A stretch of DNA of 64,000 nt from Ailurus styani (GCA_002007465.1 LNAC01000101.1:3225363-3289362); one strand, 5' to 3'. Counted from the stretch's first letter, positions 39,421-52,094 are shown. Program-made: numbers and translations. Notes: generated by a model not told the origin, from the letters alone.

Positions 39421-41270
39421 CGGCCGGCTCACGACATTCCCCTCTTTTAGGCCCCTGTTTCCCCCGTCAGTCCCCATCGCCCGAGGAATTATGCACCAGC
39501 CCTCATTTTCCCGATCGGTCCCGGGAGCCCGGCTCTGGTGATGGGCCACCCCAAGTAGACTGAACCGAGGCGTCCAACCACAGAGATCCTGGGCCTCCGC
39601 GATTCTAGAGTGTCCGGCCTGAAGCCGCCACTGACTTCCGGCGGCTGGTCCTCCGCACAGCTTCCGGCGTCCCGGGGCCACTGCTGGGGTGTTGCTTGCG
39701 TTTGGTGGCTCTGTCCCAGTGCTCCCGCGCGCTGGGCTGCGGCAGAGCCGAGGGGGACAGCGGGGAGCCTCCCCTGGAAGCCAGGTGCCCTGCCCCACTC
39801 CAGAGCCTGGCAGTTCATTCGTATACTAAATATTTATGGAGCACCATCCCTCAAAAGCCCAGTGCCGAGGAGGCAGCGGTGACACGGGGCGGCAGGAGGA
39901 ACGTGGTGGGGAGGAAAGGTTTTCAGCAGGGAGCTCGAGGGCGTGCTGTAAGGAAGAGCGTTTGGGAGTTGGGACTCCAAAAGTGGCTGTTTCCTCCAAG
40001 TGAGAAGAGAAGGAAGGGGCTCTGGAGCTGGGGAAATGAGTAGGCAATGGTATGGAGACCGAGAAGGAGAGGAACGCAGGCTCTGCGGGTTCTTCCTTTG
40101 CCCTGAATAAGGACCGGTGGATGGAACCCAGTGGTTAGACTGTGAGCGCCAGATCGAGGGTCTCTTCCTTACATCACAGACTAGGGGCTGAAAAGTGGAT
40201 CCAGACCAGAAGTGAGTTTTGGCAAGCTCACACACTTTTGAAAAAATTTTTGTTTAAAAAAAAAAAGGATTGTGTTTTGTGTGTGTTTTGTTTTGTTTTG
40301 TGTATTTTGTTGTGTTTTTATTTTTCACACGCAGAAAGGTAGACCTAAGTGTATAGTTCCATCAGTTTTTACAAATTTAACACCAGCTGTACTGAATTCA
40401 GATGAATTACCAGCTGCTCAGAAGTTCCTTCTCTTTTCTAATGGTGACAGTTTCATTCTGGTAACCCTTTCCCATACTTTTTTTTGCGGTGCACTGAATT
40501 TTCAGAGATTTATTGGGATCATACATTAAAATGATTTTTTTTTAAACACCCAAGGAAAAACATACTTGTTCATATTAGGTCAGCCCCTGGAAAAACAGCT
40601 GTCTAGTATTTAGACATTTAAAGATCATATGGATCTCCTCAGTTAAGGCTGAACTATAAATTTGTTTCTGATTTTTCCCACACAGAGGAAAAAGCCAAAT
40701 TATCACTTAACATGATTTGTGTTGAATATTAATCAATAAACCGGCCTTGGGGAAAGCGAACATTTGCTGTCACTGAGGTCTGAAAATATTTCTTTGATCA
40801 CCTTTCTTTAGGGGATACATTAGACAGTCTTCCCTAACTGAAACACCAGTATAAGGCCGGCGATGACCCTCGAGGTAAGTAGAGGGCTTACAAAAACAAG
40901 ACACAAACACCTCTTTTCAGGGGACTGAGTGATCAGCTGCCCGATGGTCCTGTCTGATCAGGAATAAAATAAAAATCTCACAAGAGACTCTAAAACTATG
41001 TTTACTTTCATTCTCTTTAAATAGTTCAGCTAGGCTGGGTATACAAGTTATAGGCTATTCAGCATTCTCTGGCAAAAGCTGATTCTCATCTACTTTTCAA
41101 TTCACTGTGAGCTGCTTGGCTTCCACCCCCACTCGGCCTTGACTCTGTCCTGGAAAAGTCATCAGTTATCTAACTATAGTCAAATCCAAGGGACATTCTT
41201 CAGTCCTTGCCCTACTGAGCTCTGCGGCAGCTAACACAACTGACCATTTCTTTAAGAAAAAATCATATCA
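39421..41270. other. Intergenic, no gene seen
   Basis: The GC-rich shoulder of the island falls to AT-rich DNA after 40200, including a T/G-rich tract at 40265-40325. No coding segment or named repeat was resolved. Confidence 0.5.
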
Positions 41271-41452
41271 GGGGCGCCTGGGTGGCTTAGTCAGTTAAGC
41301 AGCTGCTTTTGGCTCAGGGAGGTCCTGGGATCATGACCCCGAGTCTGCCTCCCTGCTTGGCAGGAAGTCTGTTTCTCCCTCTCCCTTTGCCCCTCCCCTC
41401 CTTCCTGTGCTCACTCACTCTCTCTGAAATAAAAATAAGTAAGTAAATAAAA
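41271..41452 (+). repeat. Can-SINE, diverged
   Basis: Head 'ggggcgcctgggtggcttagtcagttaagc', tail 'aaataaaaataagtaagtaaataaaa'. Confidence 0.88.
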
Positions 41453-41675
41453 AATCGTTCCATTTGGCTCAAAACTCATTAAATAAGAAGGTTGAAGTGA
41501 AAAATCTTGGTCCTAACTCCAGGTGTTACTTTTATTGTCTCTACAAACAGGAACAAATACAAATACACATTCTTGTCCAACGCCTCCTTGATATATACAA
41601 GGTAGCAAATTACATATACTTTGCCTAAAGACCAATAAGTCTCAATAACCAGAGAGATACTTCATTCTTTTTCTT

Positions 41676-42560
41676 TTATAATAGCTTTTTTGAGATAAAA
41701 TTCATGGACTATAAAACGTCAAAGTGTACACGTTAGTGATTTTTAGTATATCCATAAGAGTTGTAAAAGCACAGCTTAATTTTAGAACATTTTCCTCACC
41801 ACCAAAAGAGCCCCATTAGTAGTCACTCCTCATTTCCCCTCCCCAGTCCCGGGCAACTGCTAATCTACCTTCTGTCTCTCTGAATTTGCCAATTCTGGAC
41901 ATTGTAGGGAATGTTCCCTACAAATGGAATCTCACAGTATGTGACCTTGTGTGTCTGATTCCTTTCACTTAGCATGTTTTCAAGGTTCATCCTTTTGCAT
42001 GTATCAGAACCTCATTCATTTTTTTTTAAGATTTTATTTATTTATTTGACAGAGAGAGAGAGAGAGATTACAAGCAGGCAGAGAGAGAGGAAGAAGCAGG
42101 CTCTCTGCTGGGCAGAGAGTCCGATGCTGGCCTCGATCCCAGGACCCTGAGACCATGACCTGACCCGAGCTGAAGGCAGAGGCTTTAACCCACTGAGCCA
42201 CCCAGGCGCCCAAACTTCATTCATTTTTAAGACCAAAACCATTCCACTATATGATAGACCACATTTGGTTCATTCATCAGTGGATGGACATTTGGATCGT
42301 CTCTGCTTTTTGGCGACTGTCAGCAATGATGCTGTGCGCATTCATGTGCAACTTTTTGTGTGGACATGTTTTCATTTCTCTTGGGTCTATACCTTAGAGC
42401 GAGCTTTCTGGGTCACATGGTAAACTTTTATATTTAATTTTTTGGGGGAACTGGCAGACTTTCCCCCAGCAGCTGCACTCATTGTATAGTCTGACCAGCA
42501 ATATTTGAGGGTTCCAATTTCTCCACATCCTCACCCTCACCAACACTTGTTACTTTCCTT
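41676..42560 (-). mobile_element. Old L1 3' fragment, antisense, with SINE insertion
   Basis: Antisense L1 text: 'cttttttgagataaaattca', 'gaacattttcctcaccaccaaaag', 'ggcaactgctaatctacctt', 'gtgaccttgtgtgtctgattcc' and 'gagggttccaatttctccac'. A SINE at 42026 splits it. Non-coding. Confidence 0.8.
42026..42211 (-). repeat. Young Can-SINE, antisense, in the L1
   Basis: Flanks ACCTCATTCATTTTT / ACTTCATTCATTTTT. The right end reads antisense 'ttaacccactgagccaccca'. Confidence 0.92.
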
Positions 42561-42561
42561 T

Positions 42562-42777
42562 TTTTAAAGATTTTATTTTATTTATTTATTTATTTGTTTG
42601 TTTGTTTGTTTGTTTGTTTTTTGAGAGAGAGAGAGAGCACAGGAGCAGGGGAAGAGGCAGAGGGAGAAGCAGACTCTCCGCTGAGCAGGGAGCCCGATGT
42701 AGGACTCGATCCCAGGACCGGAGATCATGACCTGAGCTGAAGGCAGACGCCCAACCATCTGAGCCACCCAGGCGCCC
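42562..42777 (-). repeat. Can-SINE, antisense, with (TTTG)n tail
   Basis: Antisense tail TTTATTTATTTATTTGTTTGTTTG, i.e. (CAAA)n on the sense strand; head ends 'gagccacccaggcgcccc'. Confidence 0.9.
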
Positions 42778-43182
42778 CTGCCTTTATAATTTTAATTGTT
42801 AATGTCAAAACTCCGTCCTTAGAGATTGTACCAATTTAGACTTACCAGCAGTATGGGGGAATGACTCACAGCTTTTTTAAAGCTCGGAATTATTTGCCTA
42901 TGTTAAAAATAGGGAGGTACTTCATAAAAATCCTGATTTCTGGTTTCTTCCAGAAAATCAGAAGGTCTGGCAGCCTCAGACCTGCATTGACGCATAGCAA
43001 TAATGGGTTGTAACTGAGCAGTAACCACCCACCACCAGAAGGGCACAGGCTCTCCAGTTCACCACAGTCCCCACCACTCCCTAATGCCCGCCTCAGCACA
43101 GTCTGAGTGTCCAACTCTATTTATCATCTTACTTGCACCCCTGTTTCCTGCATATGTTAAAAGCAGGAAAGGAAAAGAGTCC

Positions 43183-43372
43183 TTTTTTAAAAAAAAATTA
43201 TTTATTTATTTGACAGAAAGATTACAAGTAGGCAGAGAGGCAGGCATAGAGAGAGGAGGAAGCAGGCTCCCCGCTGAGCAGGGAGCCCCATGTGGGGCTC
43301 AATCCCAGGACCCTGATATCATGACCTGAGCCGAAGGCAGAGGCTTTAACCCACTGAGCCACCCAGGCGCCC
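43183..43372 (-). repeat. Young Can-SINE, antisense
   Basis: Antisense tail 'aaattatttatttatttgacag', head 'ttaacccactgagccacccaggcgcccc'. Confidence 0.93.
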
Positions 43373-43401
43373 CAAGAAAAGTCTTAGAGGATATGTGTCT
43401 C

Positions 43402-43423
43402 AAAAAAAAAAAAAAAAAAAAAA
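43402..43423. repeat. Poly(A) run
   Basis: About 22 A; possible tail of a lost retroelement. Confidence 0.85.
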
Positions 43424-43734
43424 GCAAGACCAAGTATAACCATTCAGACAACCTTCAGGGGCTCCCCCATCGTGGCAGTGGAGGTAGTGAGTGGGCCCAG
43501 CCACAGTTCGGGGTGGCCTCTCTGGGCAGGCGAAGCCTGGGGAAGGAGTACAGGCATCCCTTGCTTTATTGTGCCTTGCAGATAGTGCATGGGTTTTTTG
43601 TTTTGTTTTACAAATTGGTGGTTCAAGACTTCACCAGCGGGGGTAGCTGCAAATATGGTGGAAACAACAAGACAACTAGAACTAGAAATGGAGCCCGAAC
43701 ATGGGCCTGGATGGCTGCAGTCTCGCGATAAAAC

Positions 43735-44208
43735 GTGAATGGATGTGGACTTGCTCTTCTTAGGGGTGAGCGAAGACATGGATTCCTGAGATGGACTCTC
43801 TTCCTGGTGAAGACTATTGAGATGACAGCAAAGGATTTAGAAGATTCTGTAAACTTAGTTGGTAAGACGGCGATGGCAGGGTTTGAGAGGATTGACTGCA
43901 ATTTTGAAAGAAGTTACATGGCTGTGTTGCTGTTACACAGCGTCTCGCGCTACCAGGGAATCGTTCGTGAAAGGGAGAGTCAATCAGTGCAGCAAACTTC
44001 ATTGCTGTCTTATTTTAAGATACGGTCATGGCCGCCCCAGGCTTTTGTAACCACCAGCCTGATGGGTCAGCAGCCGTCAACACTGAGGCAAGACCCTCCA
44101 CCAGCAAAAAGATTAGGACTTGATGAAAGTACAGAGGATGGTCAGCAGTTTTCAGCAATAAAGTATTTTTTATTAAAGTATGTACGTTTCAGGGACATAA
44201 TACTATGA
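43735..44208 (+). pseudogene. Tigger transposase C-terminal remnant, frame open
   Basis: 157 codons without a stop. From 'EMTAKDLED' through 'AGFERIDCNFERS', 'TSLLSYFK' and 'QQPSTLRQDPPPAKRLGLDE' they follow the C-terminal part of Tigger transposase. The catalytic DDE domain and DNA-binding domains are missing, so it cannot act as a transposase. Confidence 0.7.
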
Positions 44209-44231
44209 CACACTTAAGAGACTAGTGTATA

Positions 44232-44433
44232 GGGACGCCTGGGTGGCTCAGTCGGTTAAGCGTCTGCCTTCGGCTCAGGTCATGATCCCAGGGTTGTGGG
44301 ATCGAGCCCGGCATGGGGCTCCCTGCTCGGCGGGGAGTCTGCTTGTCCCTCTGCTTCTCCCTCTCCCTCTGCCTGCCCCTCCCCCAGTTCATGCTCTCTC
44401 CCTCTCTCTCTCTTTCAAACAAATAAAATCTTG
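44232..44433 (+). repeat. Can-SINE inside the Tigger copy
   Basis: Head 'gggacgcctgggtggctcagtcggttaagc', tail 'aaacaaataaaatcttgaga'. The Tigger 3' text resumes directly after. Confidence 0.92.
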
Positions 44434-44509
44434 AGAGACAGACTATAGTGTGAACATAAGTTTTATGTGCCTGAGAAACCTCAAAATTCACCTGACTCCT
44501 TTGGGGTTT

Positions 44510-44570
44510 TTTAGATTTTATTTATTTATTTGAGAGAGAGAGAGCACAAGCAGTGAGTGAGGGGGAGATG
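44510..44570 (-). repeat. Truncated Can-SINE tail, antisense
   Basis: 'agattttatttatttatttgagagag' and a few bases of body only; it abuts the broken Tigger end. Confidence 0.75.
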
Positions 44571-44962
44571 TAATCCCTGCAGATGGTGACTATAGGCAAG
44601 GCTCAGCCCTCTCTGAAGCTCAGTCTCCTGAGGGTAGTAGTCTCTTCTCCCATCACTCAGCAAGGATCACTCCAAGAGACTGGGGCGGGGGGGTGGGGGT
44701 TGCTCTAAATTATAACTGATTCCAGGCCTGATTTGAACGCGGGCCCTGATGTTAATGGCAGCAGCGGCTGGAGGTGGAAGGACTCTGAGCAGGGAGGGAG
44801 GGGCCCAGAGCTGGCGAGGGGGAGGACAGGGTGGCCTACTCTCCCAGCCCTCAACCTGGAATGATCAGGTCAGATTGCATCAGGCTGCAAGTAACAGAAA
44901 ATCACCAACCCTGGCTTAACACATGGAGGTGTATTTTTCTTTCATCATGAGAAATCCAAAGT

Positions 44963-45168
44963 GCTTTGCATTGTTTTTTTAAAGATTTGTTTATTTGAGA
45001 GACCATGCACTGCACGTGAGTGGGGGGAGGGAGAGAGGGAGAGAATCTTCAAGCAGATTCCCCGCTGAACGTGGAAACTGACGTGGGGCTCGATCCTATG
45101 ACCATGAGATCACAACCCAAGCCAAAACCAAGTTGGACGCTCAACGGACTGAGCCACCCAAGCACTGT
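44963..45168 (-). repeat. Can-SINE, antisense, 12-bp perfect target duplication
   Basis: Flanks GAAATCCAAAGT at 44951-44962 and 45169-45180. Body diverged. Confidence 0.93.
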
Positions 45169-45189
45169 GAAATCCAAAGTATGTTGTTG

Positions 45190-48100
45190 ACCTTGGTTTA
45201 GCTTGTCAGGGAATAAGGCTCTATTCACTTTGCCATCATCTTCATGACATTTTCCCTCTCTTAACTCACGACTGCAATCCAGCCATCACGTTCATGTTCC
45301 AGACACAATAAAGGAGGCATAAGGACATGGTGCTACATCTGTCCCCCATCATCATGAGAGCAAACGCCTTCCTGGTAGCCCCCAGCAGACATGCATTTAC
45401 ATCTTAGAACCCCGTCATAGGCCATCCCCAGCTGCAAGGGAGGCTCAGAAATCCAGAGGCACATTGCTGCCCCACAAATTGGGATTTGTTGGAAAGGAAG
45501 AAGTGGAGAGCAGATACTGAGGAAGTAGCTCGTAGATAAAAGGGGAGAAGCCAGATTTACTGGTCACAGGGCAGGTGGGTGGTGTCCTAGTGCCCAAGAC
45601 CAAGATAGGTCTCTTCTAGGGGCCCCTGAAGGGTTGGCAGCCCAGGCAGAGGGCCTAGGCCCCCCCATTTGGGGGCCATAGTCTCCCCAGTGCAACCACC
45701 TGCCTCATCACTCCCAGCCTTTGGGACTCCCATGCTCTTTCCAAAAGGTAGCAGGTGCCAAGGCTGCGCACGGCCCAGAACCTAGTGTTCCCTGGCGACA
45801 AGCAGGGCCAGGTGTGAGGCTGGTGCTGGCTGGCAGCTCCAGCCTTCCCCTCCAATCTCCAGCATTGCCAAGTCCCACGGGCCATGCACAGGCATGCCAT
45901 GACACGCGTGCACACCAGCAGTCAGCCCCCGGGACCCACATGGGCGCCCAATCCACTTAGGCTCACAGACGTGCTTATACCCACACACGGAGGGACTCAC
46001 AAAACACAGAGACACTGCTGCGAACACACAGATGCACAGGAGTATGGGGATACACTCTTGCACACACACTTGCATTTACATTCACAGAGGTGTGCAGAGA
46101 CACCTGCATCCACATAGGAAATATACACATGCAGTGACATGTCTGCATGGAAATATACACACCGGGACACGGGATGTGACAGAGCTAGACCTCAGTGTGG
46201 CCGAGGGTATTTGCATACCCGCACCCCCGCAGGAGAGGGACACCCTCCAGGCCAGCCCGTGAGCTCAGTGTGCTTTGGGTGGAGGGGAGGGGAGGAGGCA
46301 AGTTGCCCTCCCTGCCTCCCAAAGGCCTGGGCGGGTGGCCTGACCTCATGGCCAGATGGCTCCAGCTGGAGGCCATTTGTGGTTCCTCTTCACTCCTGCT
46401 TCCACCACTCGGCTCCCCCAGGCTGCCCAGGGACCTGGGTGGGAATGCTGGGGTCGGGGGGTGGGGAAGGGAGGGGATATTGTCACAGCTGTCCCAGTGT
46501 CTGGAGTCCCACCGTTGGGACTGCCATCCTTTGTGGTCCCTGGGGAGCCCAGTGGCTGGGCAAACACACCGAGGCTGACCTTGCCCAGCCCAGAACATTC
46601 CTGAGGCCTGCCTGTGATTGCCCTGGGCGTGGGATGGAGAATTGTATCTGCTCCATCCTTGGAAAGATCCCAGCTCTGCCAGGGGGACCAGCCCAGGATG
46701 AATGTCATCAGGAACATCAACCTCGTGGCAACTCGCCTCTCCTGATTTCCCCTCCCCCTGGTCTTCTGTCCGTCTCCAGAATGTTGGTATCTCAGGGCTC
46801 GGCCGGGGCCCCTGTCCCTTCCTCACTCTGTTTCTCCCTGAGATCTCTGCACTGACCACTTTCAATCCCACTCCAGCCCCGCCCTCTCCCCAAGCTCCAG
46901 ACCCAACAGCCAGGGCTCCCCAGATATCTCCCCGTGGACACCCCACAAGGCCTCCAATTCCTGTGTCAAACACCACGCTCACCAGATCTCCATCCCGAGG
47001 CTTCTCATCTCCAGACATGACAGCTCTGTCCCGGGCAGGTGCCTGGGAGGCACCCATGACCCCTCCCTCTCCCTCACTGGCCCCCAATCTACCCCTCCAA
47101 TCTACCACTTCCTACAGGCCCAAATCCAAGACTGCAGTCATTGACTCCATGATACAGAGCACCTACTACGAGCCAGACACCATTCCCAGTTTGGGGGGAT
47201 TCAGGATTGAGACCCATGTATCTTGGCCCTTGAGGAACTCAGATTTTGGTTGGAAGAGAGCAGCAAGATCAATCAACTTAATCATACAGCGTCTTCGAAG
47301 GTCATAAGCACCATGCAGAAAAAAGAAGCAGGGGACGGAGGTGGGAAGTACTGATAGGGGCAGGGAAGGGGTATGATTTTCCATAGAATGGTCAGGGAAG
47401 GTCAGACAGAGTTGGTGAGGTTGGAATAAGGATTTGAAGGAGGAGAGAAAATGAACCCTGTGGAGATTTGATGGAAGAGCAGTCTGGGCAGAGGGAACGG
47501 CAAGTGCAAAGGCCCTGAGGTAGGAGTGTCCTTGGTGTGGTTGAGAAACGGGAAGACAGGAGCTGGAGCAGGGTGAGTCGGGGAGCTGGGGAGTAGGGAG
47601 TAGGAGAAGCGCCGTCTTTCCTGCTCACAGCCTAGTCCCACTGTAGTTGTCTCCCATTGTCCTCTGGGCTTCCTCTCCTGCTCTTATACCCTAGTCCCTG
47701 CACAGCAGCCCAAGAGACCTTGCGGAAAACACAGATCAGATCATGTCCCTGCAGGAGCTTCGTCCTTCCTCGAAGTCCATCACCCAGCCATGCACACCCC
47801 TCTCGTGAAGAAGGGAAGGGAGGTGGAGGGCCCAGCTTCCCCCAGTCCTGAGGCCGAGTCCAGGGTGTGGACGGCAGCTCACCTGGTTTCCTGTCAGATC
47901 CCCCCCGTCACCCATCTGGGATCTGCTCCCCGCTCAATGTCCCCCATCAGATCTGCTGGGGAAAGCTGGAGGAAATGGCTGCGGGTGTGCGCAGGTCCAG
48001 GGTTCCAAGGTCGGTTGGAGTGTGGGCTGGGTCAGGGGGAGGTTGGTTGGGGACCTGCTCTTCACACCCCAGGATGGGGGAATGGCCACAGGCGAGGCTC

Positions 48101-48560
48101 CCGCCCAGGGACAGGGCAGCGAGCCTTCCAGAATTGGCTGTGGACACCCTCCTCTTGCCTGGTACCTATAGGCAGGGCTGCAGCTAAAACGCAGGACGCG
48201 CAGTTCCCTCGGACTTTCAGATAAGCAACGATTTGCTCTTTGGTTATGAGTGTCCGAGATACTGCATACACCCCACACTTTACTTTGCTAAATCTGGCAA
48301 TCCTACCTGGATGTCCACATCTGCTTCCTCCCTGGCCTCCCAACTCCCCACCCCCCACCACCACACACACCCACGGTCTCTTCCTCACATGGTGGCTCCA
48401 GACTCTCGTAAAACCCAGGCCACTTCACACCCTTCCTCTTTTTTTTTTTTTTTTGGACCATTTCGGAGTCCTTGGTGAGCTCTCTAAACCCATCTCCTGC
48501 CCCCAGAGCTATGCTGTTGAGGTGGCTCTTGGAAAAAATAGAACAAAAATAAAATATAAA
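45190..48560. other. Intergenic, old repeats only
   Basis: Includes an unresolved old repeat near 45265-45480, CA-rich degenerate DNA at 45960-46170, and an ancient repeat at 47130-47560 ('gagcacctactacgagccagacacc', 'ggcaagtgcaaaggccctgaggtagg'). Long frames at 46139-46855 (+) and 46185-47108 (-) overlap each other and have no domain or splice support. Confidence 0.5.
47130..47560 (+). repeat. Ancient interspersed repeat, family unresolved
   Basis: Best preserved copy of the block also seen at 6786, 29210 and 57440. Confidence 0.5.
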
Positions 48561-48575
48561 ATATAGAAGCCCTGG

Positions 48576-48715
48576 GGCGCCTGGGTTGCTCAGTCACTCA
48601 GGTGTCCGACTCTTGCTCTCAGTTCAGGACTTGATCTCAGGGCTGTGAGTTCAAGCCCCACGTTGGGCTCCACACAGGGTGCGGAGCCTACTTAAAAAAA
48701 TTTTTTTTAAAATCA
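48576..48715 (+). repeat. Short Can-SINE
   Basis: Head 'ggggcgcctgggttgctcagtcactcaggt', little CT body. Flanks AAGCCCTGG / AAGCCCTGA. Confidence 0.88.
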
Positions 48716-48884
48716 AAAGCCCTGATTTTAGCATTTTCCGATCCCCCTGGTGTAAACACTCCCTCTGTGGCTGATTTCATGCTACTAACATGACATCCCT
48801 GAAGGCAGAGCTGTGCACAATTGTCTCTTGTGAGTCACTGCAAGTCAGAGTGAGCGGGCTCCAGCCTGCCTCTCTGTTCCCTAG

Positions 48885-49136
48885 CGTATTACACCTCAGG
48901 GCCTTTGCATTGACTGCGCTTTGTCTGGAAGTGCCCGCCCCTTTACCCTCCTTTATCTTTTCCTCCTAGCAGTTTTCCCTGTCTCACACTGTTGTGAAGA
49001 CCTATTGAATTGTCTCCCCCCACCAGTCAATCCACTAGGGCAGGGAGTGTGTCTGTCTTGCTTTCAGCTTCATGGCAAGCACCCAGCACAGTGCCTGGCA
49101 CACAGGAGCTGCTTAGTAGATACCTACTGAATGAGA
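48885..49136 (+). repeat. L2 (LINE2) 3' end
   Basis: 'cacctcagggcctttgcattgactg', 'actagggcagggagtgtgtctg' and 'agtgcctggcacacaggagctgcttagtag' follow the L2 3' consensus up to 'tactgaatgag'. Confidence 0.8.
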
Positions 49137-49178
49137 GGTAACTCTTGGCTTTCATGACCTTGGTGTTCAGTTTTTTTT

Positions 49179-49376
49179 TTTCTTAAAGATTTTATTTATT
49201 TATTTGACACAGAGAGAGATCAGATCACAAGTAGGCAGAGAGGCAGGCAGAGAGAGAGGAGGAAGCAGGCTCCCTGCTGAGCAGAGAGCCCAATGTGGGG
49301 CTGGATCCTGGGACCCTGAGATCATGACCTGAGCTGAAGGTGGAGGCTTTAACCCACTGAGACACCCAGGCGCCCC
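49179..49376 (-). repeat. Young Can-SINE, antisense
   Basis: Flanks GGTGTTCAGTTTTT / GGTATTCAGTTTTT. Right end 'ttaacccactgagacacccaggcgcccc'. Confidence 0.92.
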
Positions 49377-49977
49377 TGGTATTCAGTTTTTATGCTTGGT
49401 GGGAGCAATTCCAACAGCCTGTGAGCCTCCGGTGGGAGGGGCTCATTGCCCGCCACCACCCCACACCACCCCCCCGCCCCACCGCTGCAGGAGCCAGCCA
49501 GAGGCCAACCCGGATTCTAGCTCAGCCCCCTCCCACCTCACTGTGCAGTCTGGTGAGGCCATCTCTGAGCGTCGTGGCTTTGTCCCCTGTGAGGAGCTGC
49601 CAACTTCAACCTCCAGGGCTCTTGTGGGGGGCCAGGCGGCTGAACGGATGGGAAAGCACTTGCTAAAACGTGGCACTGGGAACCCCATGCACCCCACCAT
49701 TTTTCAGAGGAGAAACGTTCTGTAGCTATGAGCAGGGAACATCCTAGAATGATCAGAAGTACTTATTATCGGCCTCATAGGATGTAAAAACATAACTCCC
49801 ATTCTTTTTTTACAGGTTACGATGTGATTTTACATGTTATCAAGTAAAAACCCAGGTTGGTTTGTTTTTGTTTGTGTTTTTTGCCCCTTTCAATGAATGT
49901 AATTTCAACAGTCTGTCAAAAAGAGCCAACATACAATATCAAATTACATTTTGATGGGTTTATTCTATAACGGCATT

Positions 49978-50157
49978 TTTAAAAAGACTTTATTTTTTTA
50001 TTTGAGAGAGGAGAGAATATGAGCAGGGGGAGGGGCAGAGGGGAAGTAGACTCCCCCCTGAGCAGGGAGCCTGAGGCGGGACTTGATCCCAGGCCCCTGG
50101 GATCATGACCTGAGCCAAAGGCAGATGCTTAGTGTACTGAGCCACCCAGACTTCCCT
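49978..50157 (-). repeat. Can-SINE, antisense, diverged
   Basis: Tail 'aaaaagactttatttttttatttgagag', head 'gtactgagccacccagacttccc'. Confidence 0.88.
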
Positions 50158-50159
50158 CC

Positions 50160-51224
50160 AACTGTCTTTAAAGCAGCAGGATTTCAAGCAACTGTGGATC
50201 CAAACACTTACAACCGGGGCTGGAATCCTGCCGGCGAGAAGCAGTGCGACCCATGAGCAGGTGTCCAGGAAGGCTGGCTGGACACGTTTTGATCAATTGA
50301 TCAAATCAGTTGATCATCTGATTGCACGGGTTGGCGCCCCCCTGCAGGAGTTACTCAGCATTCTAACACCGTCCCCACCCTCAACAATTGCTTGAGGCGA
50401 AGCAGCCTCCACTATCCCCTTGCTGATTTCCACACCGGAACTGTTGCGTTTTCTTATAGCAGAGAACTACTTCTGGCAGCCAGGCCTTTGAACAGAGGAG
50501 GTAAACAGATGCTAGACGTGGAGATGCGCTTGTTAAGGTCAAAAGAAGCAGGCATGGTTCTTCATGGAAGCGAGGAATTGGCCAACTCAACACTCGTTCT
50601 AACTGCCGTGTCCCTCGCTGTCCTATTGTAGGGAGTCTGGACAGAGAAACGGTCAAGTTCTCAGACTCCCTTGCAGCTAGACGTGCCTGTGATGTGGGGC
50701 TGGCCAACGGGTTGTGGATGAAAGCCCTCCTCCAATGAGCGGCTTATAGAGGGTGTCCCGTCCTACGGGTCAAGTCTTGCCGGAACCCCCTTGTCTTTCC
50801 CCACTTCTTCTTCCCAGAACACCACACTACCAGACCTGAGTGGGCCATCTCATGGTTACGAGAACAAAAGCCACGTGCAAAGAAGGTGGAGCGGGAAGAC
50901 AGAAGGAGGCTGGGTCCCCTGACGGCAGAGCCGAGCCACGCTGTCATTTGAGGATTCTCAGGGTGTACGAGACAAAGGACCTCGGTGTATTTAAACCGCA
51001 GCTGAGTTTTCTGTGTCGCGCAGCCTAACCACCAGGCCTTGTGCCCACCATGTGAACTCCTGGCATGCTTCGGGTCACTGCCTGGCTTTCGACTGTCAAC
51101 TCTATAAAAACAGAGTTGTTATACACCACTCTGGATTGAAGATGACTGGTTTTTAAAGACTTACAGCGTTTTCCAGAATTTGGCCAGCAAGTCAACTTTG
51201 TCTACAAGCAACATGGACTCCAAT
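50160..51224. other. Intergenic, no gene seen
   Basis: Weakly repetitive DNA. Text near 50660 ('cagactcccttgcagctagacgtg') resembles an old interspersed repeat I cannot name. Confidence 0.45.
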
Positions 51225-51400
51225 CACATCACCGCCTTCACCGTGGGGACGCTTGTTCCCACTTACTGTGCCCCACTACATAGGGGTGCCTGGAAAGCTG
51301 AGACTCAGGGACAGGAAGCCCTCAGCCCAGGCTCACACAGCTACTGAGGGGCAGATCTGGATTAGAGTCCGGTGCTGTCTGAGTCACTTCTCTACGGCTC
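51225..51400 (-). repeat. MIR-type SINE, antisense
   Basis: 'gctgagactcagggacaggaag', 'ggctcacacagctactgaggggcag' and 'ctggattagagtcc' are antisense MIR. Confidence 0.75.
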
Positions 51401-51646
51401 CCTCTACTGGTTAACTCCTGGAAGAAGCCACCGGAGCCGCTTCCTCGAACTTCAGGGGTTAAAAGAGCATGCCCCTGTTCCTTCAAAAAGGCAGGCTGAA
51501 GGAGGGGACATTTATCTGGACCTCGAGGTTGTTCAGTAAGAAGCTTTCAGGCAGCAAACGGGGGGAGGGCGATTCCAGGCACGAAGGAACAGCATGTGGA
51601 AAGACGGCAGGGTGCGCTGAATTGTACCTTAAAATTGGTTACTTTA

Positions 51647-51850
51647 GGGGTGCTGGGTGGCTTAGTCTGTTAAGTGTCCGACTCTTGATTTTGGCTCAGG
51701 TCATGATCTCAGGGTCGTGGCATCAAGCCCCGTGTTGGGCTCTGCACTCAGCACAGAGTCTGCTTGAGATTCTCTCTCCCTCCCCCTGCATTGTGCGAGC
51801 ATGTGCGTGCACACACGGTCTCCCTCAAATCAATAAATCTTCCAAAAAAA
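51647..51850 (+). repeat. Can-SINE, older type
   Basis: Head 'ggggtgctgggtggcttagtctgttaagtg', body 'gggtcgtggcatcaagccccgtgttggg', short A tail. Confidence 0.9.
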
Positions 51851-52094
51851 TCGTTGCTTTCATGTTTGTGAAGCCCACCTTAATGAAACATAAATGCACA
51901 CCATTTGTAAGAAGGTGCAGGGGTGCAGTACTGCGAGGCTGTAGGGCAGGAGATGGCGGGGGAGCCCTGGGAGGGGCTGGAGGGGCCTGCCAGGCCACAG
52001 AGGGCCTGCCTTTGCATCTCCGGGTCCGGCCCCTCCGCTGAACAGCTGAGGGCCTGAGCCAGGAAGGGGGACCGATAAGGGTGACGAGAGGAAG

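Larger units (their letters stand above)
43551..44508 (+). mobile_element. Tigger (TcMar-Tigger, pogo-like) DNA transposon, deletion copy
   Basis: Begins CAGGCATCCCTTGCTTTATTG directly after a TA dinucleotide (43549-43550), as Tigger terminal repeats do, and ends with 3' text before the truncated terminal repeat. The inside matches the end of the transposase gene. Full Tigger elements are about 2.4 kb, so most of the transposase is deleted. A Can-SINE is inserted at 44232. Confidence 0.8.

Noticed and set aside
46139..47108. Overlapping frames of 238 (+) and 307 (-) residues
   Set aside because: They overlap each other on opposite strands, lack recognisable domains and include an old repeat near the end.
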